This document shows, piece by piece, positions 1-6,729 of a DNA stretch of 64,000 nucleotides. A model generated the notes under the pieces. It was not told the origin of the DNA. It made no database searches and saw only the letters and a list, made by a program, of their open reading frames with translations. Positions within the stretch are counted from its first letter, which is position 1. Every line of letters starts with the position of its first letter. This DNA comes from Collimonas fungivorans (GTDB lineage: Bacteria > Pseudomonadota > Gammaproteobacteria > Burkholderiales > Burkholderiaceae_D): the NCBI RefSeq assembly GCF_001584145.1, contig NZ_CP013232.1, forward strand, positions 372,001 to 436,000, written 5' to 3'. The translations under genes were made by a program, and so were the position numbers.

Positions 1-1
1 G

Positions 2-298
2 CTGCTGGAGGGCGTTCCGGCCTGCACCGACCTGACGACGAAACCCTGGGTCCAGGAAGCCGGCGTCGAGGTGCTGAACCAGCCTTTCTTTGCTCGGAAT
101 AACGTCGCGACCGCAGGCGGGTGCCTGGCGTCACCTTACCTCGCCGCCTGGATAATTGCCCGGCTAGAAAGCGTCGAGGCGGCGGAAAGTGCACTGCACT
201 ATGTCGCCCCGGTAGGAGAGAAGGAAGATTATGTATCGCGTGCGATGCAAAATATCACGCCGTACCTGAAAGAGAAACTGGCTGTTTCGTGCCATTGA
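2..298 (+). CDS. DJ-1/PfpI family protein, C-terminal part (5' end outside window)
   Basis: The frame is open from base 2 to the TGA at 296-298, so only the last 98 residues are present. The stretch VATAGGCLASPYLAAWIIARL is typical of the C-terminal half of the DJ-1/PfpI (class I glutamine amidotransferase-like) fold, in the branch that includes isonitrile-hydratase-like and ThiJ-like proteins of Burkholderiales. The nucleophile-elbow cysteine lies before the window edge, so activity cannot be judged. It converges with the metallo-hydrolase gene, with a strong hairpin between them. Family call is fairly safe; substrate unknown. Confidence 0.75.
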   Translation: MLEGVPACTDLTTKPWVQEAGVEVLNQPFFARNNVATAGGCLASPYLAAWIIARLESVEAAESALHYVAPVGEKEDYVSRAMQNITPYLKEKLAVSCH

Positions 299-307
299 AG
301 CCGGGAT

Positions 308-352
308 GCATGTCAGGCGCAGCCGTCACTCTGGCGGCTGCGCCTGACATGC
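308..352. terminator. Long perfect hairpin between convergent genes
   Basis: Two 18-base arms (308-325 and 335-352) are perfectly complementary around a 9-base loop, in the 69-bp gap between two converging stop codons. There is no clear T-run on either side, so it is either a bidirectional terminator working by stem strength or an mRNA 3'-end stabiliser. Confidence 0.65.
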
Positions 353-367
353 TCATTGCCGGCGGCG

Positions 368-1354
368 TTATTTCAGCTCGGTCGTGTAGTTGACCGGGAT
401 CCATTGCCACGACTTGCCGGCTGCGTGCAGATGGCCTAGGCCCGGGAACGAAATGTGGGCCGCACCTATCAAGGCGCCTTCCTTTGCCGCTGCGGCGAAG
501 ACCTTGGCGCGCGCCAATGCTGCAGTTTTCTTGTCCGTGTCGAATTCGATCGTGACCGCGGGGGCCGCGAACTGCACGGCGCCAACGTGGATCAGGTCGC
601 CGGTCACGATCAGCTTCTGGCCTTTGCTTTCAATGACATAACTCGTATGGCCCGCTGTGTGGCCATAGCTCGACCAGGCCTTGACGCCCGGCACGATCTC
701 GCCGCTGCCATCGAACGGCTGGAACTTTCCTGCCGCGATGTACGGGTTGAGCGATGCTACAGCGCCCTGGAAGGAACCCTTCGAATCGGCGCTCGCTTGC
801 TCCAGCTTCGCCTTGGACAGCCAGAAGTCGGCATCGCGCTGGTCGGCGTGGACGATTGCGTTGGGGAACGCAAGCGCACCGTTTGCGACCAGGCCGCCGA
901 GGTGGTCAGGATGCATGTGCGTGAGGAAGATGTCGTCGACCTGCTCGGGCTTGTAGCCCGCAGCTTGCAGGCTCGCCACCAGCTTGCCTAGCGTCGGTCC
1001 GAACAGCGTGCCGGCGCCGGTATCGATCAGCACCAGTTTGGTGCCGGTGTTGATCAGGAAACCATTGACCGAGGTCTCGACCGGCGCACTCAGGAAGGAC
1101 TTGCGTAGCGCCGTGGTTGTCTTGGCGGCGGGCTCGTCCAGCAGCTTGTCGACCGGCAGGTCGACGGTGCCGTCGCTCAGTGCGGTGACCTCGAAGTCGC
1201 CGAGCATCACGCGGTAGAAACCCGGTGCCTGGGTCTTGACCTGAGGCGCGGCGGCGAATGCCGCGGTAGGGATGGCGGCTGTACCCAGCGCCAGCGAGAC
1301 GGCGAGCGCAGTGCCATGCAGCAGGCGGCGGAACGGGAAGGAAGTGTGGTCCAT
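368..1354 (-). CDS. Periplasmic metallo-beta-lactamase-fold hydrolase
   Basis: 328 residues with an N-terminal signal peptide (Arg-rich start, hydrophobic core, cleavage probably near AFA-AAP at residues 33-38). The MBL-fold metal motif THMHPDHLGG follows a buried LVLIDTGAGTLFGP strand, and a later GHTAGHTSYV and TGDLIHVGAVQ supply further metal ligands. The order H-x-H-x-D-H, then H, then D fits a dinuclear zinc enzyme. Proteins of this type include lactonase-like and beta-lactamase-like hydrolases; the substrate cannot be read from sequence. It stands alone, with its 3' end facing the DJ-1 gene. Confidence 0.85.
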   Translation of the reverse strand: MDHTSFPFRRLLHGTALAVSLALGTAAIPTAAFAAAPQVKTQAPGFYRVMLGDFEVTALSDGTVDLPVDKLLDEPAAKTTTALRKSFLSAPVETSVNGFLINTGTKLVLIDTGAGTLFGPTLGKLVASLQAAGYKPEQVDDIFLTHMHPDHLGGLVANGALAFPNAIVHADQRDADFWLSKAKLEQASADSKGSFQGAVASLNPYIAAGKFQPFDGSGEIVPGVKAWSSYGHTAGHTSYVIESKGQKLIVTGDLIHVGAVQFAAPAVTIEFDTDKKTAALARAKVFAAAAKEGALIGAAHISFPGLGHLHAAGKSWQWIPVNYTTELK

Positions 1355-1575
1355 TGATTGGCTTTCGTAGGCCTCTTGAGAGGCGGGTTGTCAAGGTTGT
1401 ATTGTGCCGGTACGGAACGCCCTGTCGCGTGCAAGTCAGGTTTCCTGAATGGGCCGGTCAGGATAGCATTTCACAAGTTTTTGAGTTTTATGGAGAGGAA
1501 AATTGCTATGCTAGCGTCTTTGCGCTGGCCGGCGCCGTTGCCCAGGTCGGCCGACCTATTTACGGAGCAGCACAC

Positions 1576-2112
1576 ATGGCCTCTTTGCAAGAGCAATTCC
1601 TGAAAGCCGGCCTGGTTGACAAAAATAAAGTCAAACTGGCCAACCAGGACAAGAACAAGCAGAAAAAAGCTGAGCGCCGCAGCGGCACGGCCAGCGTCGA
1701 TGAAACGCGCCTGGCGGCGCTCGAGACGCTGCGCAAGAATGCCGAGCGGGCTCGCGAACTGAACGCCCAGCGCGACGCCGCCGCTACCCAAAAGGCGATC
1801 GTGGCGCAAATTGCCCAGATGGTGCAGAAAAATCGCCAAAGCTTGGGTAAAGGCGACATCGCCTACAATTTCACCCACGACAAGAAGGTCGAGCGGCTGT
1901 ACGTGTCGGCCGCGGTCCAGGCGCATTTGATCGCCGGGCGCCTGGTGATCATCTGCCTGGGTGAGGCCCGGGAATTGGTGCCCAGGATAATCGCCGACAA
2001 GATCGCGGAGCGCGATGCCTCGATCGTGGTGCGGGTGAACAAGACCAGCACCGAGGTCGATGAGGACGATCCGTATGCGGCTTTCCAGATCCCGGACGAC
2101 CTGATGTGGTAG
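1576..2112 (+). CDS. DUF2058 family protein (YaiL-like)
   Basis: 178 residues beginning MASLQEQFLKAGLVDKNKV, the usual DUF2058 start, followed by a highly charged Lys/Gln-rich helical segment (residues 20-75) and a compact C-terminal domain ending in DPYAAFQIPDDLMW. The frame stays open upstream to 1354, but the ATG at 1576 is preceded by GGAG (1563-1566) and matches the family N-terminus. Widespread in gammaproteobacteria and betaproteobacteria; suggested to be nucleic-acid or ribosome associated, but the function is not established. Monocistronic. Confidence 0.85.
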   Translation: MASLQEQFLKAGLVDKNKVKLANQDKNKQKKAERRSGTASVDETRLAALETLRKNAERARELNAQRDAAATQKAIVAQIAQMVQKNRQSLGKGDIAYNFTHDKKVERLYVSAAVQAHLIAGRLVIICLGEARELVPRIIADKIAERDASIVVRVNKTSTEVDEDDPYAAFQIPDDLMW

Positions 2113-2127
2113 CTCCTGCGCTATTCG

Positions 2128-2547
2128 TCAGGACTTTGCTTTCTTCGCCGGCTTCGACTTGCCGGCAATGTTCAGGGTAACCGCCTCCAGAACCAGCGCC
2201 TTGAAGCCGGGGCCGTCGACTTCTTCTCCTTCGTGGATGTCGATCGCGCGGCGCACGTTGCCGTCGAGACTGGAGTTGAAGAGACCGGCCGGATCCTTCA
2301 GGGACGCGCCCTTGGCGAAGGTAAGCTTCACCTTGTCCTTGTAGGATTCGCCGGTGCAGATGATGCCGTCGCGCGACCAGACCGGGGTGCCCATCCACTT
2401 CCATTCTTCGACCACGTCCGGGGCGGCTTCCTTGACCAGCTTGCGCATCCTGCCGAGGGTGTCTCCGCGCCAGTCCCCGAGCTCGGCGATTCTTTGCGAG
2501 ATGAGCTCCGATGCCGGCAGGCCTTGGCTCGTGTCCGATTTTTTCAT
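2128..2547 (-). CDS. DUF1801 domain protein
   Basis: 139 residues. The central stretch (ISQRIAELGDWRGDTLGRMRKLVKEAAPDVVEEWKW in pieces) and the GTPVWSRDGIICTGESYKDKVKLTF segment are typical of DUF1801/YdhG-like proteins, small alpha/beta proteins often encoded beside ArsR and SRPBCC genes. The C-terminus is a Lys/Ala tail. It lies 21 bp downstream of the SRPBCC gene on the same strand and probably forms the last gene of an arsR-SRPBCC-DUF1801 operon. Biochemical role unknown. Confidence 0.8.
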   Translation of the reverse strand: MKKSDTSQGLPASELISQRIAELGDWRGDTLGRMRKLVKEAAPDVVEEWKWMGTPVWSRDGIICTGESYKDKVKLTFAKGASLKDPAGLFNSSLDGNVRRAIDIHEGEEVDGPGFKALVLEAVTLNIAGKSKPAKKAKS

Positions 2548-2568
2548 GTCCTCACCCTCGAAGAAGCA

Positions 2569-2976
2569 TTACGCCAGCTCGGCGACAACCTGGTCCAGGG
2601 CAGCAAGGAATTTCTGCCATCCGTACTTGGCGCCCTGATAGGCCTGCTGCTGGTCCGGCCGGAAGCCCGACTGTTCCATGTGCAGGTGGGTGCCCGTACT
2701 TGTCGGAGTAAGGGTCCAGGTGACGACACTCTTGAGACCCATGGCTTCCCAGGTGTAAGACAGCGTTTTGTTCGGCTCGACTGCCAGGACCTCGCAGTCG
2801 ACAACGCCCCAGTCCGCGCGCAGATCGAAACGGTGGCCCACCACAGGCTGGAAGTCGTTTTTCATCAGCCACTCCTCGATCAAGGGGGCTTGCGTCAAGG
2901 CGCGCCAGATCTTCTCGGCGGGGTGCGGCAACTCTCTTTCTACAATCAGCGTTTTGGTGTCGTCGGTCTGCATCAT
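2569..2976 (-). CDS. SRPBCC (AHSA1-like) domain protein
   Basis: 135 residues. The N-terminal ELPHPAEKIWRALTQAPLIEEW is the classic START/AHSA1 opening, followed by a beta-rich middle (VVGHRFDLRADWGVVDCEVL) and a long C-terminal helix ending GWQKFLAALDQVVAEL. This helix-grip fold binds a hydrophobic ligand. Its ATG overlaps the arsR stop in an ATGA arrangement (2973-2976), implying translational coupling. ArsR-SRPBCC pairs are common; the SRPBCC partner is presumed to handle an unknown small molecule sensed by the circuit. Confidence 0.88.
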   Translation of the reverse strand: MMQTDDTKTLIVERELPHPAEKIWRALTQAPLIEEWLMKNDFQPVVGHRFDLRADWGVVDCEVLAVEPNKTLSYTWEAMGLKSVVTWTLTPTSTGTHLHMEQSGFRPDQQQAYQGAKYGWQKFLAALDQVVAELA

Positions 2977-3296
2977 TGATCCATCCTTTTCAACAGGGTT
3001 TCCAATTGGTCAAATCGACCATGCCAGAAGGTCGAATAAAAACTGAGCCAGTCAATCAGCGGCGCCAGCGCTTTCGGTTCGGCGCTGTAATACGTCTCGC
3101 GTCCCTCGCGCCGGCCGCGCACCAGGCCAGCCAGCTTGAGCGCGCCGAGATGCTTCGAAATGGCGGGTTGCGATACTCCCGACGGACCGGTCAAGGCATG
3201 CACCGTCATTTCACCGTCCCTGCTCAGGCGCTCGAAAATTGCGCGCCTGGTTGGATCTGACAAGTTTTTCAGGACGGTTGTCGGTTCTGTGTGCAT
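2973..3296 (-). CDS. ArsR/SmtB-type winged-helix regulator
   Basis: 107 residues starting MHTEPTTVLKNLSDPTRRAI. The helix-turn-helix GVSQPAISKHLGALKLAGLV is textbook ArsR, followed by the wing REGRETYYSAEP. No CxC-type metal site is visible, so it belongs to the non-metal ArsR group usually paired with SRPBCC genes. The frame extends to 3404, but the ATG at 3296 fits the family start and leaves the palindrome at 3353-3378 outside the gene, as expected for an autoregulatory operator. Confidence 0.9.
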   Translation of the reverse strand: MHTEPTTVLKNLSDPTRRAIFERLSRDGEMTVHALTGPSGVSQPAISKHLGALKLAGLVRGRREGRETYYSAEPKALAPLIDWLSFYSTFWHGRFDQLETLLKRMDQ

Positions 3297-3352
3297 TACG
3301 AATTCTCGCCTATGTACATTACGTTTCGATTTCTGAGGAAGCTGGCATGAAG

Positions 3353-3378
3353 CAATCATAACCAATTGGTTATGATTG
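3353..3378. promoter_or_regulatory. 26-bp perfect palindrome, probable ArsR operator
   Basis: Bases 3353-3378 read identically on both strands around the core AACCAATTGGTT. The site lies 57 bp before the arsR ATG. Perfect dyads of this length are typical of ArsR-family dimer operators, and CCAATTGG-centred dyads fit the arsR-SRPBCC type. Most likely the autoregulatory operator of the operon. Confidence 0.75.
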
Positions 3379-3432
3379 TCAAGGGTCCATGCATCGCTCG
3401 CCATTCCCTATTTTTATTGACTTTCAAATAAG

Positions 3433-4301
3433 TCAGGCTGACGTCGCAACCTCGGAGGCGAAGTCGCGATAGGAGCGGAGGGGGCGCCCCAGGAGCGCAG
3501 TCAGACGTTCCACATCGCCGGCTGCCGGGATCATTCCCTCGGTAAGAAAACGCTCGCTCATCAGGCGCATATCGAAGGCCATCCAGCTCGGCATGAATTG
3601 CCGGAGGTTTTTCTCGAACCCGGCGGTGTCATCCCCCGGATAGGCGATCGGACGCCCCAGAACCTCTGTCCAGATCGCGGCGACATCCGCGCCAGTCAGC
3701 GTGTCTGGCCCGACCAGGTTAATCCGTTCCAGAGGAAGCGGACGCTGGACTGTTCTCGGCGGATAAGCTCGATCGCCGCTACCTCGGCAATGTCGCGCGT
3801 ATCGACCATTGCCAGGCCCTTGCTGCCGATCGGCATCGGATAGATGCCGTATCCGGTCACCACATCCTTGATCGTGATGTCGTTGCCCATAAAGTAGGCG
3901 GGGCGCAGGATGGTGGCGTTGAGCCCCATTTGCTCGATCATGCGCTCAACGCCGAACTTGCCCGCGAAGTGCGGCACGTTCACGTAGAGGTCGCTGTGAA
4001 TCACCGATAGGTAGACGATTCGCTTGATGCCGGCCTCACGGGCGACATTCAGCGCGATCAGCGCCTGGGTGTATTCGTCCGGTACAACCGCGTTGAGCAG
4101 GAATAGCGTCGAGACGCCTGAGAAGGCGCTGCGCAGCGAGTCGACGTCGAGCAGGTCGCCTTGGACGACGTCGACGCCTGCCGGGAAATTGGCCTTCGAG
4201 GGATCGCGGACGAGAGCGCGAACATCGGCGCCGCGCTTCACGAGCTGTTCGACAACTTGGCGGCCGACAGTGCCGGTAGCGCCGGTAACGATAATAGTCA
4301 T
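3433..4301 (-). pseudogene. NmrA-like NAD(P)-binding oxidoreductase, frameshifted
   Basis: The N-terminal 190 residues (MTIIVTGATGTVGRQVVEQL, Rossmann GATGTVG; IKRIVYLSVIHSD; LRPAYFMGND) are a normal NmrA/SDR atypical family protein. Around 3738-3745 the frame breaks: the first frame ends at 3696, while the next frame continues as LERINLVGPDTLTGADVAAI and runs to a TGA at 3433-3435. Adding one G on the + strand near 3740 restores a ~289-residue protein of normal length. This is either a real single-base loss or a sequencing error. It lies 56 bp downstream of the quinone oxidoreductase gene, likely in the same operon. Confidence 0.8.
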
Positions 4302-4357
4302 GATGATTACTCCTTGGTTTAGTTGGTAAATATAAAGGGGGTGATAGAAGGCATGGA

Positions 4358-5290
4358 TCAGAGGGCGAAATCCACCACGGTCTTGCCGACTTGCGGCTCA
4401 GTCCGATTGCGCTCGATCATCGCGGGCAGTTCGTCGAAGCGCACGACGGCGCCGACCTTTGACTGCAAGCGTCCGTGCGCCACGTCCTCTGCGATCGCTT
4501 GCAGCCGTGCGGCATCCGGTGAGCTCATGAACCACAAGCCACGACGCCCTGCGGGGATGCTTGCCAGGATGGCCGGCGATGCGGTGCTAACGATGACGCC
4601 ATCTTCGGCGAGGACGGACCACGAGCGGTTCAGCACTTCGCCGCCAATGTAGTCAAGCACGAGATCGATGTCGTTTACCGAGGTTTCGAACTGCTCTTTG
4701 TCGTAGGCGATGACGTGGTCAGCGCCCAGGCTGCGGACGTAGTCGGCATGCGCCTCCAAGGCGGTGGCAAATACCACAGCCCCGGCCTGATGCGCGTACT
4801 GCACCGCGAATCCTCCGAGACCGCCAGCCGCGCCTTGGATAAGGATGCGCTGGCCGGCGCGTATCGGGCCAGCAAAATTGAGGCTTTGCCAAGCAGCCAC
4901 TGAGGCCACGGGCAATGCTGCCGCGTCGACGAAGCTCAGCGAGTCGGGCACCAGGCTGAGGTTGGCCTGGTCTACCGCTACCAGGTCGGCATAGGCGCCC
5001 AATCCGCCACGTGGTCCCATTACGCGATCGCCTTTGCGTAGCTGTGTGACGCCCGGGCCTACTGCTTCGACCACTCCGGCCAGTTCGATGCCCAAGACGG
5101 TCGGCAGCTGCAGTGGAAAGGCGTCTCGGACATAGCCTTCCCGGACCTTCCAGTCCAGTCCGTTGATGCCGGCGGCGTGGACGCGGACCAGCACTTGGCC
5201 TGCTCCTGCCGTGGGCGCTTCGACTGACGAAATCTTGAGGGCGGCTGGGCCGCCGTATTCGGTAAGAACCAATGCACGGATATTGTTCAT
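4358..5290 (-). CDS. NADP-dependent quinone/zinc-type alcohol dehydrogenase family oxidoreductase
   Basis: 310 residues of the medium-chain dehydrogenase superfamily, QOR branch: N-terminal GroES-like domain (VRVHAAGINGLDWKVREGYV, LGIELAGVVEAVGPGV) and a Rossmann domain with the GAAGGLGGFAVQYAHQAGA nucleotide-binding loop. Catalytic-zinc cysteines are absent, as in zinc-independent quinone/enone reductases. Divergent from the LysR gene at 5398 and followed by the frameshifted NmrA gene; such pairs are usually induced by quinones or electrophiles through the adjacent LysR. Substrate not determined. Confidence 0.87.
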   Translation of the reverse strand: MNNIRALVLTEYGGPAALKISSVEAPTAGAGQVLVRVHAAGINGLDWKVREGYVRDAFPLQLPTVLGIELAGVVEAVGPGVTQLRKGDRVMGPRGGLGAYADLVAVDQANLSLVPDSLSFVDAAALPVASVAAWQSLNFAGPIRAGQRILIQGAAGGLGGFAVQYAHQAGAVVFATALEAHADYVRSLGADHVIAYDKEQFETSVNDIDLVLDYIGGEVLNRSWSVLAEDGVIVSTASPAILASIPAGRRGLWFMSSPDAARLQAIAEDVAHGRLQSKVGAVVRFDELPAMIERNRTEPQVGKTVVDFAL

Positions 5291-5330
5291 GATTAACTCC
5301 TTTGAGGTTTGGGTTGACTACGAACAAATA

Positions 5331-5378
5331 ATAGATGGTTCCATATTCAAAACAAAGACTGTAAAATATAGACGGTTC
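5331..5378. promoter_or_regulatory. Pair of 11-bp direct repeats in divergent promoter region
   Basis: ATAGATGGTTC (5331-5341) and ATAGACGGTTC (5368-5378) differ at one base and start 37 bp apart in the 107-bp region between the oxidoreductase and the LysR gene. A TTGACT (5314-5319) may serve as a -35 element. The repeats are candidate binding half-sites for the LysR protein of 5398. Confidence 0.4.
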
Positions 5379-5397
5379 GTTTCAAAAGTGAGACATC

Positions 5398-6282
5398 ATG
5401 GATTTCAACGCCCTTGAAGACTTCCAGCTAGTGGCCTCTCACGGAGGTTTTGGAAAAGCCAGCCGCGCCAGCGGCCGGTCTAAGGCAACTCTGTCGCGTC
5501 GGGTCGCCGATCTCGAAGAAGCACTTGGCATTCGACTCATCGAGCGAGGTGCTCGTAGCCTGGAGTTGACCGAAGCAGGCCAGCTGCTGCGAGCCAGAAC
5601 GGAGGGACCGATGCACGAGGTTGTCGAAGCTGTAGCGGCAGCACGGGATGGCCTTGCGACGCCGCGAGGCCGTTTGCGTATCGCGGCGCCGCTCGTGTTT
5701 TCGCAGTTGGCGCTGGGGCGTATTGCCGCTCGGTTCCTGGTGAGCTATCCCGAAGTGCAGATCGAAGCTGTGGCTGAGGATCGTCTCGTCAATCTGGTAG
5801 ACGAGCATTTCGATGTCGCCATACGGATCAATCCGAGCAAGGACAGCACATTGGTCGGCAGGTGCTTTGCCAAAGACCGGCTGGTCCTTGCTGCTGCGCC
5901 ATCGGTTCAGATGCCGAAGGGAGATCGCGACAAGCCGTTCCCCGTTCCGGCAGTCGTCACGCCGAGCTATCGCGACGGCGATGTCTGGTCGGTTCGCAAT
6001 GGTCAGTTCACCGTCGAGCCGCGACCTGTTCTGCATCTGTCTTCGCTCCTGATGGTTCGCGATGCGATTGCCGCCGGCGCAGGGGCAGCGATGCTGCCGC
6101 AGTCCATCATTGGGAGCATGCTGGAAAAAGGCGAACTGGTATCGTGGGGAATCGCCGGCGACGAAGTCGAGCTGTGGGTTCTGCACACCTCTCGCCGCTT
6201 GCAAAGTCCCAAAGTTCGGGCTTTCGTGGAGTTCATGTGCAAGCAGTACCCTGGTGGATCGTTCACCATTCCAATCCGATAA
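5398..6282 (+). CDS. LysR-type transcriptional regulator
   Basis: 294 residues. N-terminal helix-turn-helix (DFQLVASHGGFGKASRASG, ATLSRRVADLEEALGIRLIERG) followed by the periplasmic-binding-protein-like effector domain (RGRLRIAAPLVFSQLALGRI). It resembles the LysR subgroup next to quinone oxidoreductase/NmrA genes, and is transcribed away from them, so it probably controls that operon and itself through the 5291-5397 region. Confidence 0.9.
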   Translation: MDFNALEDFQLVASHGGFGKASRASGRSKATLSRRVADLEEALGIRLIERGARSLELTEAGQLLRARTEGPMHEVVEAVAAARDGLATPRGRLRIAAPLVFSQLALGRIAARFLVSYPEVQIEAVAEDRLVNLVDEHFDVAIRINPSKDSTLVGRCFAKDRLVLAAAPSVQMPKGDRDKPFPVPAVVTPSYRDGDVWSVRNGQFTVEPRPVLHLSSLLMVRDAIAAGAGAAMLPQSIIGSMLEKGELVSWGIAGDEVELWVLHTSRRLQSPKVRAFVEFMCKQYPGGSFTIPIR

Positions 6283-6729
6283 ATTGAATTGGACCGTCCC
6301 GCAAATAGCAAACGGATAAAGCCGAGCTTCGCCGCGGTGTGACAATTACTCGGTGCGATGCTGGTCCATGTCGCCATCGAATGGTGCGACTAAATCGAGA
6401 ATGGCTGCTGTACTCCTGGTCATTACTCAAAAGTCTCCAGGCAATGTCAAGGTTAACTGTTCCATGCAATGAAAGTCCGGGACAAATTTGGTCTGAAACT
6501 TCCAAAAATCGGCATCTTTTTTTGGCAATGCAATGCCTGAGAAAATGTCTGTCCCTCTTCCTAATATGCCTCGGAAAGTGCCTCATCTCGGCTCTTCAGC
6601 CGAATTTTAAGAAAGGCGGATCCGCGTGGCATAAAAATTGCTGCCAAGCAGCAATGCTGTCACCAGGCGCATAGATTGAATAACAGCTATCGCCCGACAG
6701 GCACAGCGACGCTTGTTTGGAGAATCTAT
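6283..6729 (+). other. 447-bp intergenic region upstream of the BTAD regulator
   Basis: AT-richer than its surroundings. No conserved coding signal was seen; open frames here lack family features. It presumably carries the promoter of the large regulator. A Shine-Dalgarno GGAG at 6719-6722 sets that gene's start at 6730. No clear operator repeat was found. Confidence 0.5.

Noticed and set aside
1354..1575. N-terminal extension of the DUF2058 protein to 1354
   Set aside because: Family members start at MASLQEQF; the extension overlaps the divergent promoter of the MBL gene and lacks conservation features.
6339..6674. 111-codon frame before the BTAD regulator
   Set aside because: No ribosome site, odd Cys/Trp-rich composition and no family resemblance; treated as promoter region.
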